Part shown: positions 16,780 to 27,286 of the stretch, piece after piece
Layout of the letters: each line of letters opens with the position of its first letter
How positions within the stretch are numbered: position 1 is the stretch's first letter
Origin: Bacillota bacterium
GTDB taxonomy: Bacteria > Bacillota_I > Bacilli_A > RFN20 > CAG-288
Length of the DNA stretch: 53,174 nucleotides
NCBI GenBank assembly: GCA_023398335.1
Contig: JAEWSJ010000007.1
Location: 1-53,174 of the forward strand
Reading direction: 5' to 3'
The notes under the pieces: generated by a model
The model's database searches: none
Seen by the model: only the letters and a program-made list of their open reading frames with translations
What the model was told of the DNA's origin: nothing
Made by a program: the position numbers and the translations under genes

Positions 16780-19017
16780 ATGAATAATATTATTCTTAAT
16801 TCAGTTAACGATTGGTTTAATTCGATAATTGAATCTTTTAATAACATGACGCCATTGCAAATGTTTATTGTTGGTTTAGGTGTTGGAGTTGTTTTATTAA
16901 TTGTTATTTTCATCATAGTATCAGGTCACTATAGACATAAGAGAATGAAAACACATAAAATATCAATTGATTTTGATGGTGGTTTATATCAAGGCACGAG
17001 CGATGAATTAGTTATTGTAGCAAAGCAAGGTGAGGACATTGATTTCACTAAAGTTTTACCAACAAAAGATGGCTATGTTTTTAACGGCTTTAATATTTAT
17101 AAGAAATATGTTTCTTCTTCGATAAATGAAAAAGGAATAATAAAAGAGTCACTTACCATTGAAAAATATGATGGTGAGAAAAAAGATATTATTGAAATGC
17201 CAGATTATGATTTGTATGTTAAAGCGATATATTCTATTATTCAAGATCCTGAAGTCATTAATTTAAAAACACAAAGATATTATTCGGACTTCTTAACATT
17301 GGAAGATTTAATCTCGGAACTAAAACATTTAAATGAAAATAAAGATCAATATCCTGTTGAGATTAATCTTAGAAATTCACCAAAATATCCGGAGATTACA
17401 TTTTTATTTAAAAATTTGACTTTATTAGGTTTCTTAAAAAATGTTGATGGAATTACTAAAGTTTATTTCAGATCTTCTTCTTCTGTAGATGATAAGTTAC
17501 TTAATCCGTTCTATGAAGCTGAAGATATAAATGATTGCTTTTATTGGTATAGTTTTATCGTACTGTATAATACAAAATTATCTAGATTTATTCGTTCATT
17601 TAAAGAAGCATACGATGAAGTTGATTCTTCTATTCCAACCTCTGCAATAGAATTTAATTTAATTTGTGGATCGTTGTCTGATTTAGCTGATCCATTAATT
17701 GATAGATCTTTGTTTTTGGTCGATAAGTTTGAAAAAGATCGTCTCCTTGATCCTCAACCGGATTATGTTATAAAAAGAGAATTACCTCCGAATTATGACT
17801 TTAGTATTTTAAAGAAAGAAAAAGAAAAATCATCATTTGAAGAGAAAACACAGGAAATAATTAAGGAAGAACAAGAATTACGAAATAAAGAAGAAATTGA
17901 AGAAGCAGATGATAAGAAAGAAGAAGTAGTAGAAGAAAAAGTTGAAGAATCAAGTGAAACTAAAACGGATGAAGTATTGACTGAAACTAGCGAAGTTAAA
18001 CAAGAAGAATTAGTTGCCGCTCCAGAATATATTATTCCTGAAGGTACAGTTTTAACTAAACAAGAAGAAGTTGAAATTCAAATTAAACGCACCGCTCTAA
18101 ATTACAATAGAGAAAAATTATGTGATGTAGTAATGGAAGATAATCCTCAAAATGCAACATTAGTTAAACGCTTTGATAATCCAATATCACCATATTCTTT
18201 TAAAACGGAAGATAAAACTTATGCTTTAGTTTATGAAAATAGATTCGGCTTAGTTCGTATTATTATTAAACTAGATTGTGATTATGCAAAAGAGTTAATG
18301 ACTAAGCATGAATTATTTAAAGAATCTAAGTTCCCAGGGGGCGGTAATTTTTATCAATTTTATTTAGATAACTCATTTACCGAAAAAGAAGAAGTTAAAT
18401 CCATATTTGATAGTTCTCGAATTTTCACTAAAAAAATTATTGACGAATCAAAAATTGCAGAAGATAAATCCGTTCCTGTTGAAGAAAAGCAAATTGAATC
18501 CAGTGATGAAAGTGTCAACCCAACTATAATACTAAAATACGATATTAAAGATGGTGAAGTATTAACTGAATTAGAGAAAGAAGAAGTTAAAATTAACAGA
18601 ACCGCACTAAACTATAATCGTAATAAAATAGTTGAAATTGCTTCTGAAGGTAATGATAGTGTTAAGAAATTATCCACAAGTGAAAAAGGCCCTCATACTT
18701 TAAAGTATATGGGAAAAACTTATGCTATGTTATATGAAAATAGATTTGGTCTTGTAAGAGTTATTGTTAGATTAAATAATGCTGAAATTAGTAAAATAAA
18801 AAGAAAGCATAAATACATTACTCCATCAAAATTTCCATTCGGATTCTTTTGGTATCAGCTTTATATCGATTCTTCATTTTATAAAAAATCTCAAATTGCT
18901 GAATTATTCGCCAATTCAAGAGAGTTTACTCGTTTATTAGTTGAACAAGAGCAAGAAAAAAAGAGAATCGAAGAAGAAGCTAAAGCGAAGGAAAAAATTG
19001 AAACTCAATCCAAATGA
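16780..19017 (+). CDS. Membrane-anchored protein with tandem YjbR/MmcQ-like domains
   Basis: A 745-aa protein of unknown function. One membrane helix (about 27-48) is followed by the basic stretch HYRHKRMKTHK, so by the positive-inside rule the bulk is cytoplasmic. Residues about 60-150 (ISIDFDGGLYQG, KDGYVFNGFNIY) resemble an InlB-type beta repeat. A unique region of about 190 residues comes next, then an acidic Glu/Lys-rich linker (about 350-425). Two copies of one 130-residue module follow (RTALNYNREK, YALVYENRFGLVRIIIKL, FYQFYLDNSF; and RTALNYNRNK, YAMLYENRFGLVRVIVRL, WYQLYIDSSF). The modules resemble MmcQ/YjbR domains (CyaY-like fold). The start follows GGAGGA. Promoter: TTTACA (16714)-N17-TAAAAT (16737). 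Domain calls are by eye. Confidence 0.75.
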   Translation: MNNIILNSVNDWFNSIIESFNNMTPLQMFIVGLGVGVVLLIVIFIIVSGHYRHKRMKTHKISIDFDGGLYQGTSDELVIVAKQGEDIDFTKVLPTKDGYVFNGFNIYKKYVSSSINEKGIIKESLTIEKYDGEKKDIIEMPDYDLYVKAIYSIIQDPEVINLKTQRYYSDFLTLEDLISELKHLNENKDQYPVEINLRNSPKYPEITFLFKNLTLLGFLKNVDGITKVYFRSSSSVDDKLLNPFYEAEDINDCFYWYSFIVLYNTKLSRFIRSFKEAYDEVDSSIPTSAIEFNLICGSLSDLADPLIDRSLFLVDKFEKDRLLDPQPDYVIKRELPPNYDFSILKKEKEKSSFEEKTQEIIKEEQELRNKEEIEEADDKKEEVVEEKVEESSETKTDEVLTETSEVKQEELVAAPEYIIPEGTVLTKQEEVEIQIKRTALNYNREKLCDVVMEDNPQNATLVKRFDNPISPYSFKTEDKTYALVYENRFGLVRIIIKLDCDYAKELMTKHELFKESKFPGGGNFYQFYLDNSFTEKEEVKSIFDSSRIFTKKIIDESKIAEDKSVPVEEKQIESSDESVNPTIILKYDIKDGEVLTELEKEEVKINRTALNYNRNKIVEIASEGNDSVKKLSTSEKGPHTLKYMGKTYAMLYENRFGLVRVIVRLNNAEISKIKRKHKYITPSKFPFGFFWYQLYIDSSFYKKSQIAELFANSREFTRLLVEQEQEKKRIEEEAKAKEKIETQSK

Positions 19018-19021
19018 TTAT

Positions 19022-19053
19022 AAAGAAACCGATTAGCTTCGGTTTCTTTTTTT
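19022..19053 (+). terminator. Terminator after the YjbR-like gene
   Basis: AAAGAAACCGA with TCGGTTTCTTT and a 6-base loop, then T-run. Confidence 0.88.
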
Positions 19054-19140
19054 GTGAATAAAAATTATATGAAAATAATGGTTAATTTTAATTTAGATGT
19101 GTTAAACTAAATTGTTATAATTAATGAAAGGATTTTTTTA

Positions 19141-21336
19141 ATGAAGCAAGTATTCGAATTAGATTTCGAAGGTAAGAAATTATCAGTTGAAATCGGTGAA
19201 ATTGCAAAGCAAGCCGCGGGGGCTTGTTTAGTTCGACTTGACGAAACAGTTGTTCTCTCCACTGTTTGCGCCGCGAAAGAACCAAAAGAAGGAGTGGATT
19301 TCTTCCCTCTTACAGTTGGTTATGAAGAGAAACAATATTCTGCCGGAAAGATTCCTGGTGGATTCTTAAGAAGAGAAGGAAAACCTTCTGAACATGCTAC
19401 CTTGACCGCTCGATTAATCGATCGTCCAATTAGACCAATGTTCTCCAATGGTTTCTGTACAGAAGTACAAGTTGTTAATATGGTTATGTCAAATGATCCA
19501 GATGCAACTCCAGAAATGACCGCTATGTTTGGTTCTTCATTAGCTTTAGGAATCTCCGATATACCATTTGATGGTCCTATCGCTGGAGTATATGTTGGTA
19601 GAGTAGATGGTGAATTTGTTATTAACCCAACTCAAGAGCAAAGAGCAAAAAGCGATTTAAACTTAGCAGTTGCTGGTACATATGACGCAATTAACATGGT
19701 TGAAGCAGGAGCTCAAGAATTAAGCGAAGAAACAATGCTTGATGCTATTATGTTTGGTCATGAAGCTATCAAAAAGTTAGTTGTTTTCCAAAAAGAAATT
19801 ATTGCCAAAGTTGGTAAGGCTAAGAGAGTAATTCCATGTCATGTTATTGATCCTGAATTATTAAAAGAAGTTGCTTTACTTAACGATTCAAAAAATAGAA
19901 TTATTAAATCAGTTTCTATTTTTGATAAACTCGAAAGACAAAACGCTATCGATGATATCGAAAATGAAATTTGTAAGATTTATGAAGAAAAAGAATACAA
20001 GGATGAAAAGAGCAAAAACGATAAAGTTAAAGCTGTTAAAGAAATTCTTGAAACCTTTGTTAGAGATGAAGTTAGAAGACTTATTACTGAAGACAAAGTT
20101 AGACCTGATGGGAGAAAGATTGATGAAATTCGTCCTCTTGATGCCCAAGTTGATCTACTTCCACGTGCACATGGTAGTGCTATGTTTACAAGAGGACAAA
20201 CACAAGTTATATCCGCTTGTACGTTAGGAGCGTTATCAGATTCTCAAATTATTGATGGCTTAAATGAAGAAGATAATAAGAGATTTATGCATCACTATAA
20301 TTTTCCACCGTTCGCTGTTGGCGAACTTGGTAGAATGGGTACTCCAGGCAGAAGAGAAATCGGTCATGGTGCTTTAGGAGAAAGAGCATTATCTTATGTA
20401 ATTCCATCTGAAGATGAATTCCCATATACAATTCGTCTAGTTGCTGAAGTTGTTGAATCAAATGGTTCTTCTTCACAAGCTTCTATTTGTGCTTCATGTA
20501 TGGCTCTTATGGCCGCAGGCGTTCCAATTAAGGCTCCAGTTTCTGGTATTGCAATGGGACTTATAACCTCAGGCCCAATTGATGGTAAACATCCATATAC
20601 TGTTCTTACCGATATTCAAGGTATGGAAGATCATTTAGGCGATATGGACTTTAAGTGCGCAGGTACAACTAAAGGCATTACTGCTTTACAAATGGATATT
20701 AAGATTAAAGGTATTACCAAAGAAGTTCTTGCTCAAGCTTTAGCTCAAGCTCATGGTGCTCGTGCAAAGATTCTTGATGTCATGTTAGCAGCAATTCCTG
20801 CTCCAAGACAAGATTTATCAAAATATGCATTAAAGATGCATACAATGCAAATCCCAGTTGATAAAATCAGAGAAGTTATTGGCTCCCAAGGTAAAGTCAT
20901 TAATGATATTATTGAAAGATGCGATAATTGTAAGATTGATATCAATGATGATGGTAGAGTAATTGTTTATCATGTTAATAGAGATATGATTAATAAAGCA
21001 GTTGGAATGATTGATGATATTGTCAGAGTTGCAAAAGTTGGTGAAGTATTCGATGGAACAGTTGTAAGAATTGAACCATTCGGTTGCTTTGTTAATTTGT
21101 TTGGCGATAATGATGGTATGTGCCATATTTCCAAACTCGATTGGAAGAGAGTTGAAAAGGTTGAAGATGTTTGTCATATTGGTGATAAATTAAAGGTTAT
21201 CGTTACAAATATTGATGAAAAAGGTCGTATTGATCTTTCTCACCGTGATTTTATTGAAAAACCTGAAGGTTATGTCGAACAACCTCAAGCTCCAAGAAAG
21301 CCATTCTCAAAGCCACACAATAACTTTAAGAAGTAA
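19141..21336 (+). CDS. pnp: Polynucleotide phosphorylase
   Basis: A 731-aa 3'-to-5' exoribonuclease that degrades RNA with phosphate to nucleoside diphosphates and is part of the RNA degradosome. Two RNase PH-like domains (about 1-230 and 315-540) carry FFPLTVGYEEKQYSAGKIPG in the first and GTPGRREIGHGALGERAL in the second. The second also has the metal-binding DHLGDMDFKCAGT. A KH domain (about 555-610, IREVIGSQGKVINDIIE) and an S1 domain (about 620-690, GEVFDGTVVRIEPFGCFVN) follow. The usual bacterial neighbour rpsO is not next to it. TATAAT at 19116-19121 and GAAAGGA before ATG give it its own transcript. Confidence 0.98.
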   Translation: MKQVFELDFEGKKLSVEIGEIAKQAAGACLVRLDETVVLSTVCAAKEPKEGVDFFPLTVGYEEKQYSAGKIPGGFLRREGKPSEHATLTARLIDRPIRPMFSNGFCTEVQVVNMVMSNDPDATPEMTAMFGSSLALGISDIPFDGPIAGVYVGRVDGEFVINPTQEQRAKSDLNLAVAGTYDAINMVEAGAQELSEETMLDAIMFGHEAIKKLVVFQKEIIAKVGKAKRVIPCHVIDPELLKEVALLNDSKNRIIKSVSIFDKLERQNAIDDIENEICKIYEEKEYKDEKSKNDKVKAVKEILETFVRDEVRRLITEDKVRPDGRKIDEIRPLDAQVDLLPRAHGSAMFTRGQTQVISACTLGALSDSQIIDGLNEEDNKRFMHHYNFPPFAVGELGRMGTPGRREIGHGALGERALSYVIPSEDEFPYTIRLVAEVVESNGSSSQASICASCMALMAAGVPIKAPVSGIAMGLITSGPIDGKHPYTVLTDIQGMEDHLGDMDFKCAGTTKGITALQMDIKIKGITKEVLAQALAQAHGARAKILDVMLAAIPAPRQDLSKYALKMHTMQIPVDKIREVIGSQGKVINDIIERCDNCKIDINDDGRVIVYHVNRDMINKAVGMIDDIVRVAKVGEVFDGTVVRIEPFGCFVNLFGDNDGMCHISKLDWKRVEKVEDVCHIGDKLKVIVTNIDEKGRIDLSHRDFIEKPEGYVEQPQAPRKPFSKPHNNFKK

Positions 21337-21343
21337 AATAATT

Positions 21344-21372
21344 ACCAGGTCTTAATAGGCCTGGTTTTTTTG
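21344..21372 (+). terminator. Terminator of pnp
   Basis: ACCAGG with CCTGGT (extended by further pairs around the loop), followed by a run of seven or more T. Confidence 0.8.
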
Positions 21373-21469
21373 TCTCAAAATTAATTAATGCAGTAAAAAA
21401 ATATAGTCAATGTTGTATAATATAAATTAAGAAAGCAAAATATTATTGCTGATATCAAGGAGAAAATAT

Positions 21470-21913
21470 ATGTCATTCAAAGCTTTTTATTCAGGTGCTA
21501 ACGTAATTATTAATGTTAAAGGTGGAAAGTTTAAAGCAATGACATGTGCGTGGGCAACAATGATTAGTTATGAATCTGTTGGTTTACTTATGGGTGAACA
21601 GTCTGATACAGCAAAAAGTTTACGCCCGGGTGATATAGTTGGTATATCGTCTCTTGCGTCTGGTCAAAAAAATATTGCCTTAGCTTTTGGTGAAAAACAC
21701 TCTTTATCATTTGATAAATCTCATTTAGCTGAACTTGAAGTACTTGATTCAGCATATGTAATTAAAGGTGCAAAGACTCAAATGAAAGGTGAAGTTGTAG
21801 ATATCATTCATCTTCCAACAGCTGAAGCGGATTATTTTGTTATTGTTAATCTTCTTTCCAAAAAAGAAGATGCCAATAAGAAATTTATGTCTTACAGTGA
21901 GATTGAGGAATAG
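21470..21913 (+). CDS. Flavin-reductase-like domain protein
   Basis: A 147-aa protein of the FMN-binding split-barrel (flavin reductase-like) family, in which FMN is bound by a small barrel dimer. The segment FKAMTCAWATMISYESVGLLMG matches the family's flavin-contact region in position and type. The start at 21470 follows AAGGAGAAA; an in-frame ATG 24 bases earlier precedes that site. It ends 2 bases before addB, so it may be transcribed with addBA, though a link with recombination is not obvious. Substrate and electron donor are unknown. Confidence 0.75.
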   Translation: MSFKAFYSGANVIINVKGGKFKAMTCAWATMISYESVGLLMGEQSDTAKSLRPGDIVGISSLASGQKNIALAFGEKHSLSFDKSHLAELEVLDSAYVIKGAKTQMKGEVVDIIHLPTAEADYFVIVNLLSKKEDANKKFMSYSEIEE

Positions 21914-21915
21914 GG

Positions 21916-24201
21916 ATGAATCTTGAAGTCTACGTATGTCCTTATTATCTAAAGAAAAGAGTACTTTCTTTAATTGATAAGACTAAACCATATAAAATTA
22001 TTACTAGAGAAGAATTGGAATCTTCTTTGCTTTTTTCATATGGAAATGATTCAATTTATTATGTTTATAATACGTATGCATCATATAATTTCTCATTAGC
22101 ACAAAACTTGATTGATTCTGCGATTAGTTTAAGACCAAACTTACTAAACTATTCTGATAAAAAGATTATTGAATTAGTAAATATAAGAGAGTCACTATAT
22201 AATCGTCACCTTATATTTAAGAATGAACTACTATATAAGATAATAAAGCATTCAACTATTCATCTATATGGTGAGGATAATTCGAAAAATCTAATTAGAG
22301 CATTAAAAGATAATTCTCTTACTTTCATTATTGAAGACTACAAAAAAGTATTTGTTAATAAACCATCCATTACTTTATATGAAAATACTAGATTAGAAAT
22401 TGGTGAAACATTGAACAAAGTGTGTAGTTTAATAGATCAAGGGGTTAATTACATTGATATTGCTATAATTATTCCTCCATCAAAAATCTCGGCTTATATT
22501 TCATTAGGCGCTTTGTTTAATTTAAAATTTAAACATGATTCAATCAATGTTAGAAATTATCCTTTTGTGGCAAAATTTCTCGAGACTTCTGAACAAAATA
22601 AATCTTTTGACTTAAGTGAATTAGAATTTGATAATAACGAATTTCTTAACCATATTAAAAGTCAGATCAAAATAGTCTTCAACGAGAATTTTTCGAATTA
22701 TTCTTTTGATTTTCAACTAAGCTTATTGAAAAGCGTTCTTTCAACTTATATTGAAGGAGAAGGTATTGCTTTATCAACTAACATTGATGATATTTGGAAA
22801 TATAAATATGTTTTTATTACTAATTTTGATAATTCATATCCTTCTATACAAAAAGACAATGATTATTTATGCGATAAATTAAAAGAAGAATATACATATG
22901 TTGAGAAAACTGATGATATAAATAGAAATAATATAATTAAATTAATGATGAACATTTATTCTCATAATAACGTATATATTTCTCGTGCGGAAGTTGATTC
23001 AACCTCTGGTAAGCTGTTCGAATCATTAATAACTAAATCTGAAATATACAAAGATGATATGTTTATGGAAGAAGTTAAGTATGATTATCATGAAGTGAAA
23101 AGATATTCTGATCAATTTGATAAACTCTATTTGAAAATATCTGATGAGTTATATAAAAAATATGGCGAAATGAATAATTATTATTCATATTTGTTATCAT
23201 TGAGTAATTTAAGCACTACACCTTATCAAATTCAAAATAAAAACTTACGCTATGCATTGAATATGAAAAATAAAACATCATTTTCCTCACTTTCTACATA
23301 TTCCGTATGTCCATTTTCTTATTTAATTAAATATATATATAAAATTAAAGATAATGATAATTTGTTTAATATTAATAGCGGCATTATTGGTCATAAAGTG
23401 TTGGAATACTTAATGAAAGATGAAGTGTTATCATATGATGATGTTTTATCTGAATGTAAAATTGATTGTCAAGCGTTGTCTATAAGAGATAATTTTTATC
23501 TGAAGAAAAGATATGAAACTGCTGTGAAAGTGATGACTAGGCTCCGTGAAATAGCTCATGAAACTACATTGTCTACTTTTGAAGAAGAAATTCCATTTAC
23601 TTATACTTTAAATAAATCTAATAAACTTATTGAAGGAAAAATAGATGCGATATATATGGGTGGAGCAAATTACATTGTTGTTGATTATAAATCCAGTGAT
23701 AAAAAAATTGATTTAGATGAAGTGGTGAACTGTTTTAATTTTCAATTACCTTTATATTCGTTTGTACTTGAGCAAGAAAGAATGAAAGATAAAAAACTTC
23801 TTGGAATGTATTATTTCAATCTTGATCCGAATACAATATTTGATTATAAATATGAAAAAGAAAAAATGTCAGGTCTTACTATCGATGCAAATGAATTAAA
23901 AAAGGCCAGCTTATCCGGGAAGCCGACCAATAATTTTACTTCATCAAAAATAGAAAAGAAGATGTCTATTGATGATATGAAAAAAGCTATGTTTAGTAAA
24001 ATTGATGAATTAATTGATGAGTTATCTAATGGTATTTTCGATGTAACTTCAAAGAAATTATGCTCAGACGATAAAGTTATAGCCGATAAATGCCAGTATT
24101 GTACATATAAAGATATTTGTTTCAAAACCAAATCGGATGAAGTTTATATACAGAAGATAAAAGATTTAACAGAAGAGGAGGAAGAGAATAATGGATTTTA
24201 G
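21916..24201 (+). CDS. addB: ATP-dependent nuclease subunit B (AddB-like, short)
   Basis: A 761-aa partner of AddA, which processes double-strand breaks for RecA. The C-terminal RecB-like nuclease is complete: EGKIDAI, VVDYKSS and QLPLYSF match the Asp, Asp-x-Lys and Gln-x-x-x-Tyr pattern. Iron-sulfur cysteines typical of AddB are present as one in SVCPFSYLIKY (about 473) and three in CQYCTYKDIC near the C-terminus. It is clearly shorter than Bacillus AddB (about 1,160 aa), and the N-terminus lacks the P-loop of the family, so the helicase-like part is reduced. It overlaps addA by 11 bases, which supports co-translation. The start is 2 bases after the preceding stop. Confidence 0.85.
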   Translation: MNLEVYVCPYYLKKRVLSLIDKTKPYKIITREELESSLLFSYGNDSIYYVYNTYASYNFSLAQNLIDSAISLRPNLLNYSDKKIIELVNIRESLYNRHLIFKNELLYKIIKHSTIHLYGEDNSKNLIRALKDNSLTFIIEDYKKVFVNKPSITLYENTRLEIGETLNKVCSLIDQGVNYIDIAIIIPPSKISAYISLGALFNLKFKHDSINVRNYPFVAKFLETSEQNKSFDLSELEFDNNEFLNHIKSQIKIVFNENFSNYSFDFQLSLLKSVLSTYIEGEGIALSTNIDDIWKYKYVFITNFDNSYPSIQKDNDYLCDKLKEEYTYVEKTDDINRNNIIKLMMNIYSHNNVYISRAEVDSTSGKLFESLITKSEIYKDDMFMEEVKYDYHEVKRYSDQFDKLYLKISDELYKKYGEMNNYYSYLLSLSNLSTTPYQIQNKNLRYALNMKNKTSFSSLSTYSVCPFSYLIKYIYKIKDNDNLFNINSGIIGHKVLEYLMKDEVLSYDDVLSECKIDCQALSIRDNFYLKKRYETAVKVMTRLREIAHETTLSTFEEEIPFTYTLNKSNKLIEGKIDAIYMGGANYIVVDYKSSDKKIDLDEVVNCFNFQLPLYSFVLEQERMKDKKLLGMYYFNLDPNTIFDYKYEKEKMSGLTIDANELKKASLSGKPTNNFTSSKIEKKMSIDDMKKAMFSKIDELIDELSNGIFDVTSKKLCSDDKVIADKCQYCTYKDICFKTKSDEVYIQKIKDLTEEEEENNGF

Positions 24202-27200
24202 TCCTGCTCAAAAAGACGCAACAAATAAAAGTGGTCATAATATTTTAGTAAGCGCAGGAGCTGGTAGTGGTAAAACTACTGTTCTATCTGCTCGTGTAAT
24301 GCGTATATTAAAAGAAGGTGGTCATATTTCACGTCTTCTTATACTTACTTTTACTAATAACGCTGCACATAACATGCGCGAAAAAATAAAAAAAGATATT
24401 GTTAAAGATGGTACTTGCTTAAGTGAATTATCGTATGTTGATTCATGCGATATAGTCACTTTCGACTCTTATTATCAAAAATTAGTACGTAAATATTTTT
24501 ACAAATTAGGAATATCTTCTTCATTTCAAATCGTTGATTCAAATCTTTTATCAATTGAAGTTGAAAAGAAAATTGATAGTTATTTTGCAGAAATGTTTCA
24601 AAATAACAATCAAACTTTTATAGATTTTCTTAATAAGTTTACCTATAAAGATGAGAAAGATATTAAGAATTTTATTATTAGTTTATACGAAAGTTCAAAA
24701 AAATATAGCAATCCATCAAAATATCTAAATAATCAAATCAAAAACCCAATGATTGATGATGCACAGATTGAAAGCTGTTATAAACAAGTCCTTTTTGATT
24801 CAGTAAATCAATTGTTGATTGATTATAAAAAGATATTAAATGATGAATTTATTGAAGATGAAGCCTATAGAAGTTATGTTGAAAAGTTCAATGATGCATT
24901 TCATTATATTGATAAGTTAAATTCTATTGTAGAAATAAAAGGTGCAATTGATTATTTTTCTCAACTAAAAGCGTCAAAAAAACGTGGCGTTGATTCGCCA
25001 TTTGTTAAAAAATTTAATAAGATAAAAGCTAATCTGTTTACCAAAGCATGTAAAAATTTAGACACTTTACCTAGTGAAAAACAGGTTAAAGAAATCTATT
25101 ATTCTAACAAAGATTTTTACGTATTTATCTACTCGATTGTTCTCCGTTTATATGAAGATATGATGTCTTATAAAAAACATAAATCTATTTATGAGTTTTC
25201 CGATATGACAACGTTTGTTTTAGACTTGTTATATTCAAATAAAGACATCTGTGACGAAATAAAAGATGGTTTTGACGAGATAATGGTTGATGAATATCAA
25301 GATAATAATGATACTCAAGAAGAATTCTTAAATTTGATTTCTCGTAATAATTTATTTATGGTTGGGGATGTTAAACAATCTATTTATAACTTTAGAAATT
25401 CTAATCCAAAGTATTTCATGCAAAGATTTACTGACTATTCTTCTTCTAATGGTGGTGAACTAATCGACATGAAGGATAATTATCGTTCTTCGCGCGTAGT
25501 CATAGATGATATTAACTTAATTTTTGATAAATTAATGTTTACGTCTTTTGGTGGGGCTGATTATAAAGAGTACCATCATTTAAAGGCAATAAACGATAAG
25601 ATTCTTTGCTTGAAAGAATTACCAACTAAAATATATGAATATGATGATGGGTCTACATCATCTTCTTCCAATATTATTATGGAAGCAAAAATTATTGCAG
25701 AAGATATTATTACAAGAATTAATAATGGTGAAATGATTGGTGGAAAGAAAGCAAAGTTCGGTCAGTTTGCAATTATATGTGATCGAGGTAACGAGTTTGA
25801 CAAAATTACTGAAGTCTTCGAATCATACCAAATACCTATCAATGTTGCCAAAGATGAACAAATCAATGATGAAGTAATATCATTTATTATAAAAAATCTA
25901 ATCAATCTATATGTGTGTATTTCGAGTAATGATTATTCCTCTGATAAGTTTAAACACGCTCTTCTATCAATAAGTAGAAGTGTTATAGGGCAAAAAAACT
26001 TTGATGAAGTAAATAATTTATTTATTTCTAAAGATTTTATTAATGATTCAATAGTTAAATCAATGAAAAATATCGTTGAATTAAGTAAGAATAAAAGCTT
26101 GTACGAAACGTTTCAAATTATGAAAAATGAATTTGAATTTGAAAAATTACTAGTCGATTTTGACTCTACTTTTGATACCTATCGATACCTTATTGAGTAT
26201 GACAATTTATTCTCTCAAATGGATATAATTGATTATTCTTTGTTAGATGCTCAATATTATTTCGATGTAATATTTAAAGGTGATATGCAGTTCAAACCTA
26301 GCATTACCGATAATCATGAGGAGTCAGTTACATTAATAAACATTCATAAATCTAAAGGATTGGAGTATGGAGTAATATATTATGTTGGATTATCCAAGCA
26401 ATATAATGAGATGGAACTTAAAGATAAATTCTCATTTTCTAATTTAGGTTTACTACTTCCATATACAGTTTTTGACATTAAACCTGAAGATAAAGAGAAT
26501 GCTGTGGAGAATTTTCCTTCAAATATACTTAAAACTTACTCGAATAATTTAGTTAGAAAAGAAAGTCGAGAAGAAAAAATTAGATTGCTATATGTCGCTC
26601 TATCAAGAGCAATGTATCAAATGATATTTTTAAGACACGAAAAAGATGTTGATAGCGTACCTTTATTAAAAGATGCTTCTTCTTTTGATGATTTATTTGA
26701 TATCGCAGGCTGTAGTTTTGAAACAAAGAAATTTAATAATGAGTCTATTAAAGGAATTCAATTAAAAAATAATTCAGCGAATAAAAATGAGTTAAAACTA
26801 AATTACACTTATCATTCAATAAATTTACATGTTACTGATGAGACTCATAAAAGAGCATCAAAACTTAATCAAGATGTCTCAGATAAACTTTTGGAGCTTG
26901 GAACGTTAGTTCATAATGAGATGGAACTTGTTGATTGTTTTGAACCACGTTTAGATAAAATTGCTGACGAACAAATTAGGCATATTGCATTTAATTTTGT
27001 TAATTCAGATTTTATGAAACAATTTAAGATTGGGTATTCTCAGTATCACGAATATGAATATTACGATGATGATAATAACACTTTTGGTTCGGTTGATTTG
27101 TTGTTAGTTAATTCATATGAAGCGGTAATTATTGATTATAAGCTTAAACATATTGATGATGATGCTTACATAAAACAGCTAAATACTTATCGTAAGAATA

Positions 27201-27286
27201 TTGAAAGAATATTTAGATTGAATGTTAGATGTTATTTATACGCTTTAATATCTGGTGAAGTAAAGGAGATAAAAAAAGATGAATGA
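24191..27286 (+). CDS. addA: ATP-dependent helicase/nuclease subunit A (AddA)
   Basis: A 1,031-aa UvrD-type helicase-nuclease that unwinds broken DNA ends with AddB. Superfamily 1 motifs in order: SAGAGSGKTT (Walker A, about 18), LTFTNNAA, VDEYQDNN, GDVKQSIYNFR, DNYRSSR, LINIHKSKGLEYGVIYY and RLLYVALSRAM. The C-terminal RecB nuclease has GSVDLLLV, VIIDYKLK and KQLNTYRKNI. It is shorter than Bacillus AddA (about 1,230 aa), in step with the shortened AddB. The ribosome binding site AGAGGAGGAAGAG lies inside the end of addB. Confidence 0.93.
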   Translation: MDFSPAQKDATNKSGHNILVSAGAGSGKTTVLSARVMRILKEGGHISRLLILTFTNNAAHNMREKIKKDIVKDGTCLSELSYVDSCDIVTFDSYYQKLVRKYFYKLGISSSFQIVDSNLLSIEVEKKIDSYFAEMFQNNNQTFIDFLNKFTYKDEKDIKNFIISLYESSKKYSNPSKYLNNQIKNPMIDDAQIESCYKQVLFDSVNQLLIDYKKILNDEFIEDEAYRSYVEKFNDAFHYIDKLNSIVEIKGAIDYFSQLKASKKRGVDSPFVKKFNKIKANLFTKACKNLDTLPSEKQVKEIYYSNKDFYVFIYSIVLRLYEDMMSYKKHKSIYEFSDMTTFVLDLLYSNKDICDEIKDGFDEIMVDEYQDNNDTQEEFLNLISRNNLFMVGDVKQSIYNFRNSNPKYFMQRFTDYSSSNGGELIDMKDNYRSSRVVIDDINLIFDKLMFTSFGGADYKEYHHLKAINDKILCLKELPTKIYEYDDGSTSSSSNIIMEAKIIAEDIITRINNGEMIGGKKAKFGQFAIICDRGNEFDKITEVFESYQIPINVAKDEQINDEVISFIIKNLINLYVCISSNDYSSDKFKHALLSISRSVIGQKNFDEVNNLFISKDFINDSIVKSMKNIVELSKNKSLYETFQIMKNEFEFEKLLVDFDSTFDTYRYLIEYDNLFSQMDIIDYSLLDAQYYFDVIFKGDMQFKPSITDNHEESVTLINIHKSKGLEYGVIYYVGLSKQYNEMELKDKFSFSNLGLLLPYTVFDIKPEDKENAVENFPSNILKTYSNNLVRKESREEKIRLLYVALSRAMYQMIFLRHEKDVDSVPLLKDASSFDDLFDIAGCSFETKKFNNESIKGIQLKNNSANKNELKLNYTYHSINLHVTDETHKRASKLNQDVSDKLLELGTLVHNEMELVDCFEPRLDKIADEQIRHIAFNFVNSDFMKQFKIGYSQYHEYEYYDDDNNTFGSVDLLLVNSYEAVIIDYKLKHIDDDAYIKQLNTYRKNIERIFRLNVRCYLYALISGEVKEIKKDE

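Noticed and set aside
19871..20227. 118-aa frame within pnp
   Set aside because: Out-of-frame shadow of a complete pnp; Lys/Leu-rich low-complexity sequence and no ribosome binding site.
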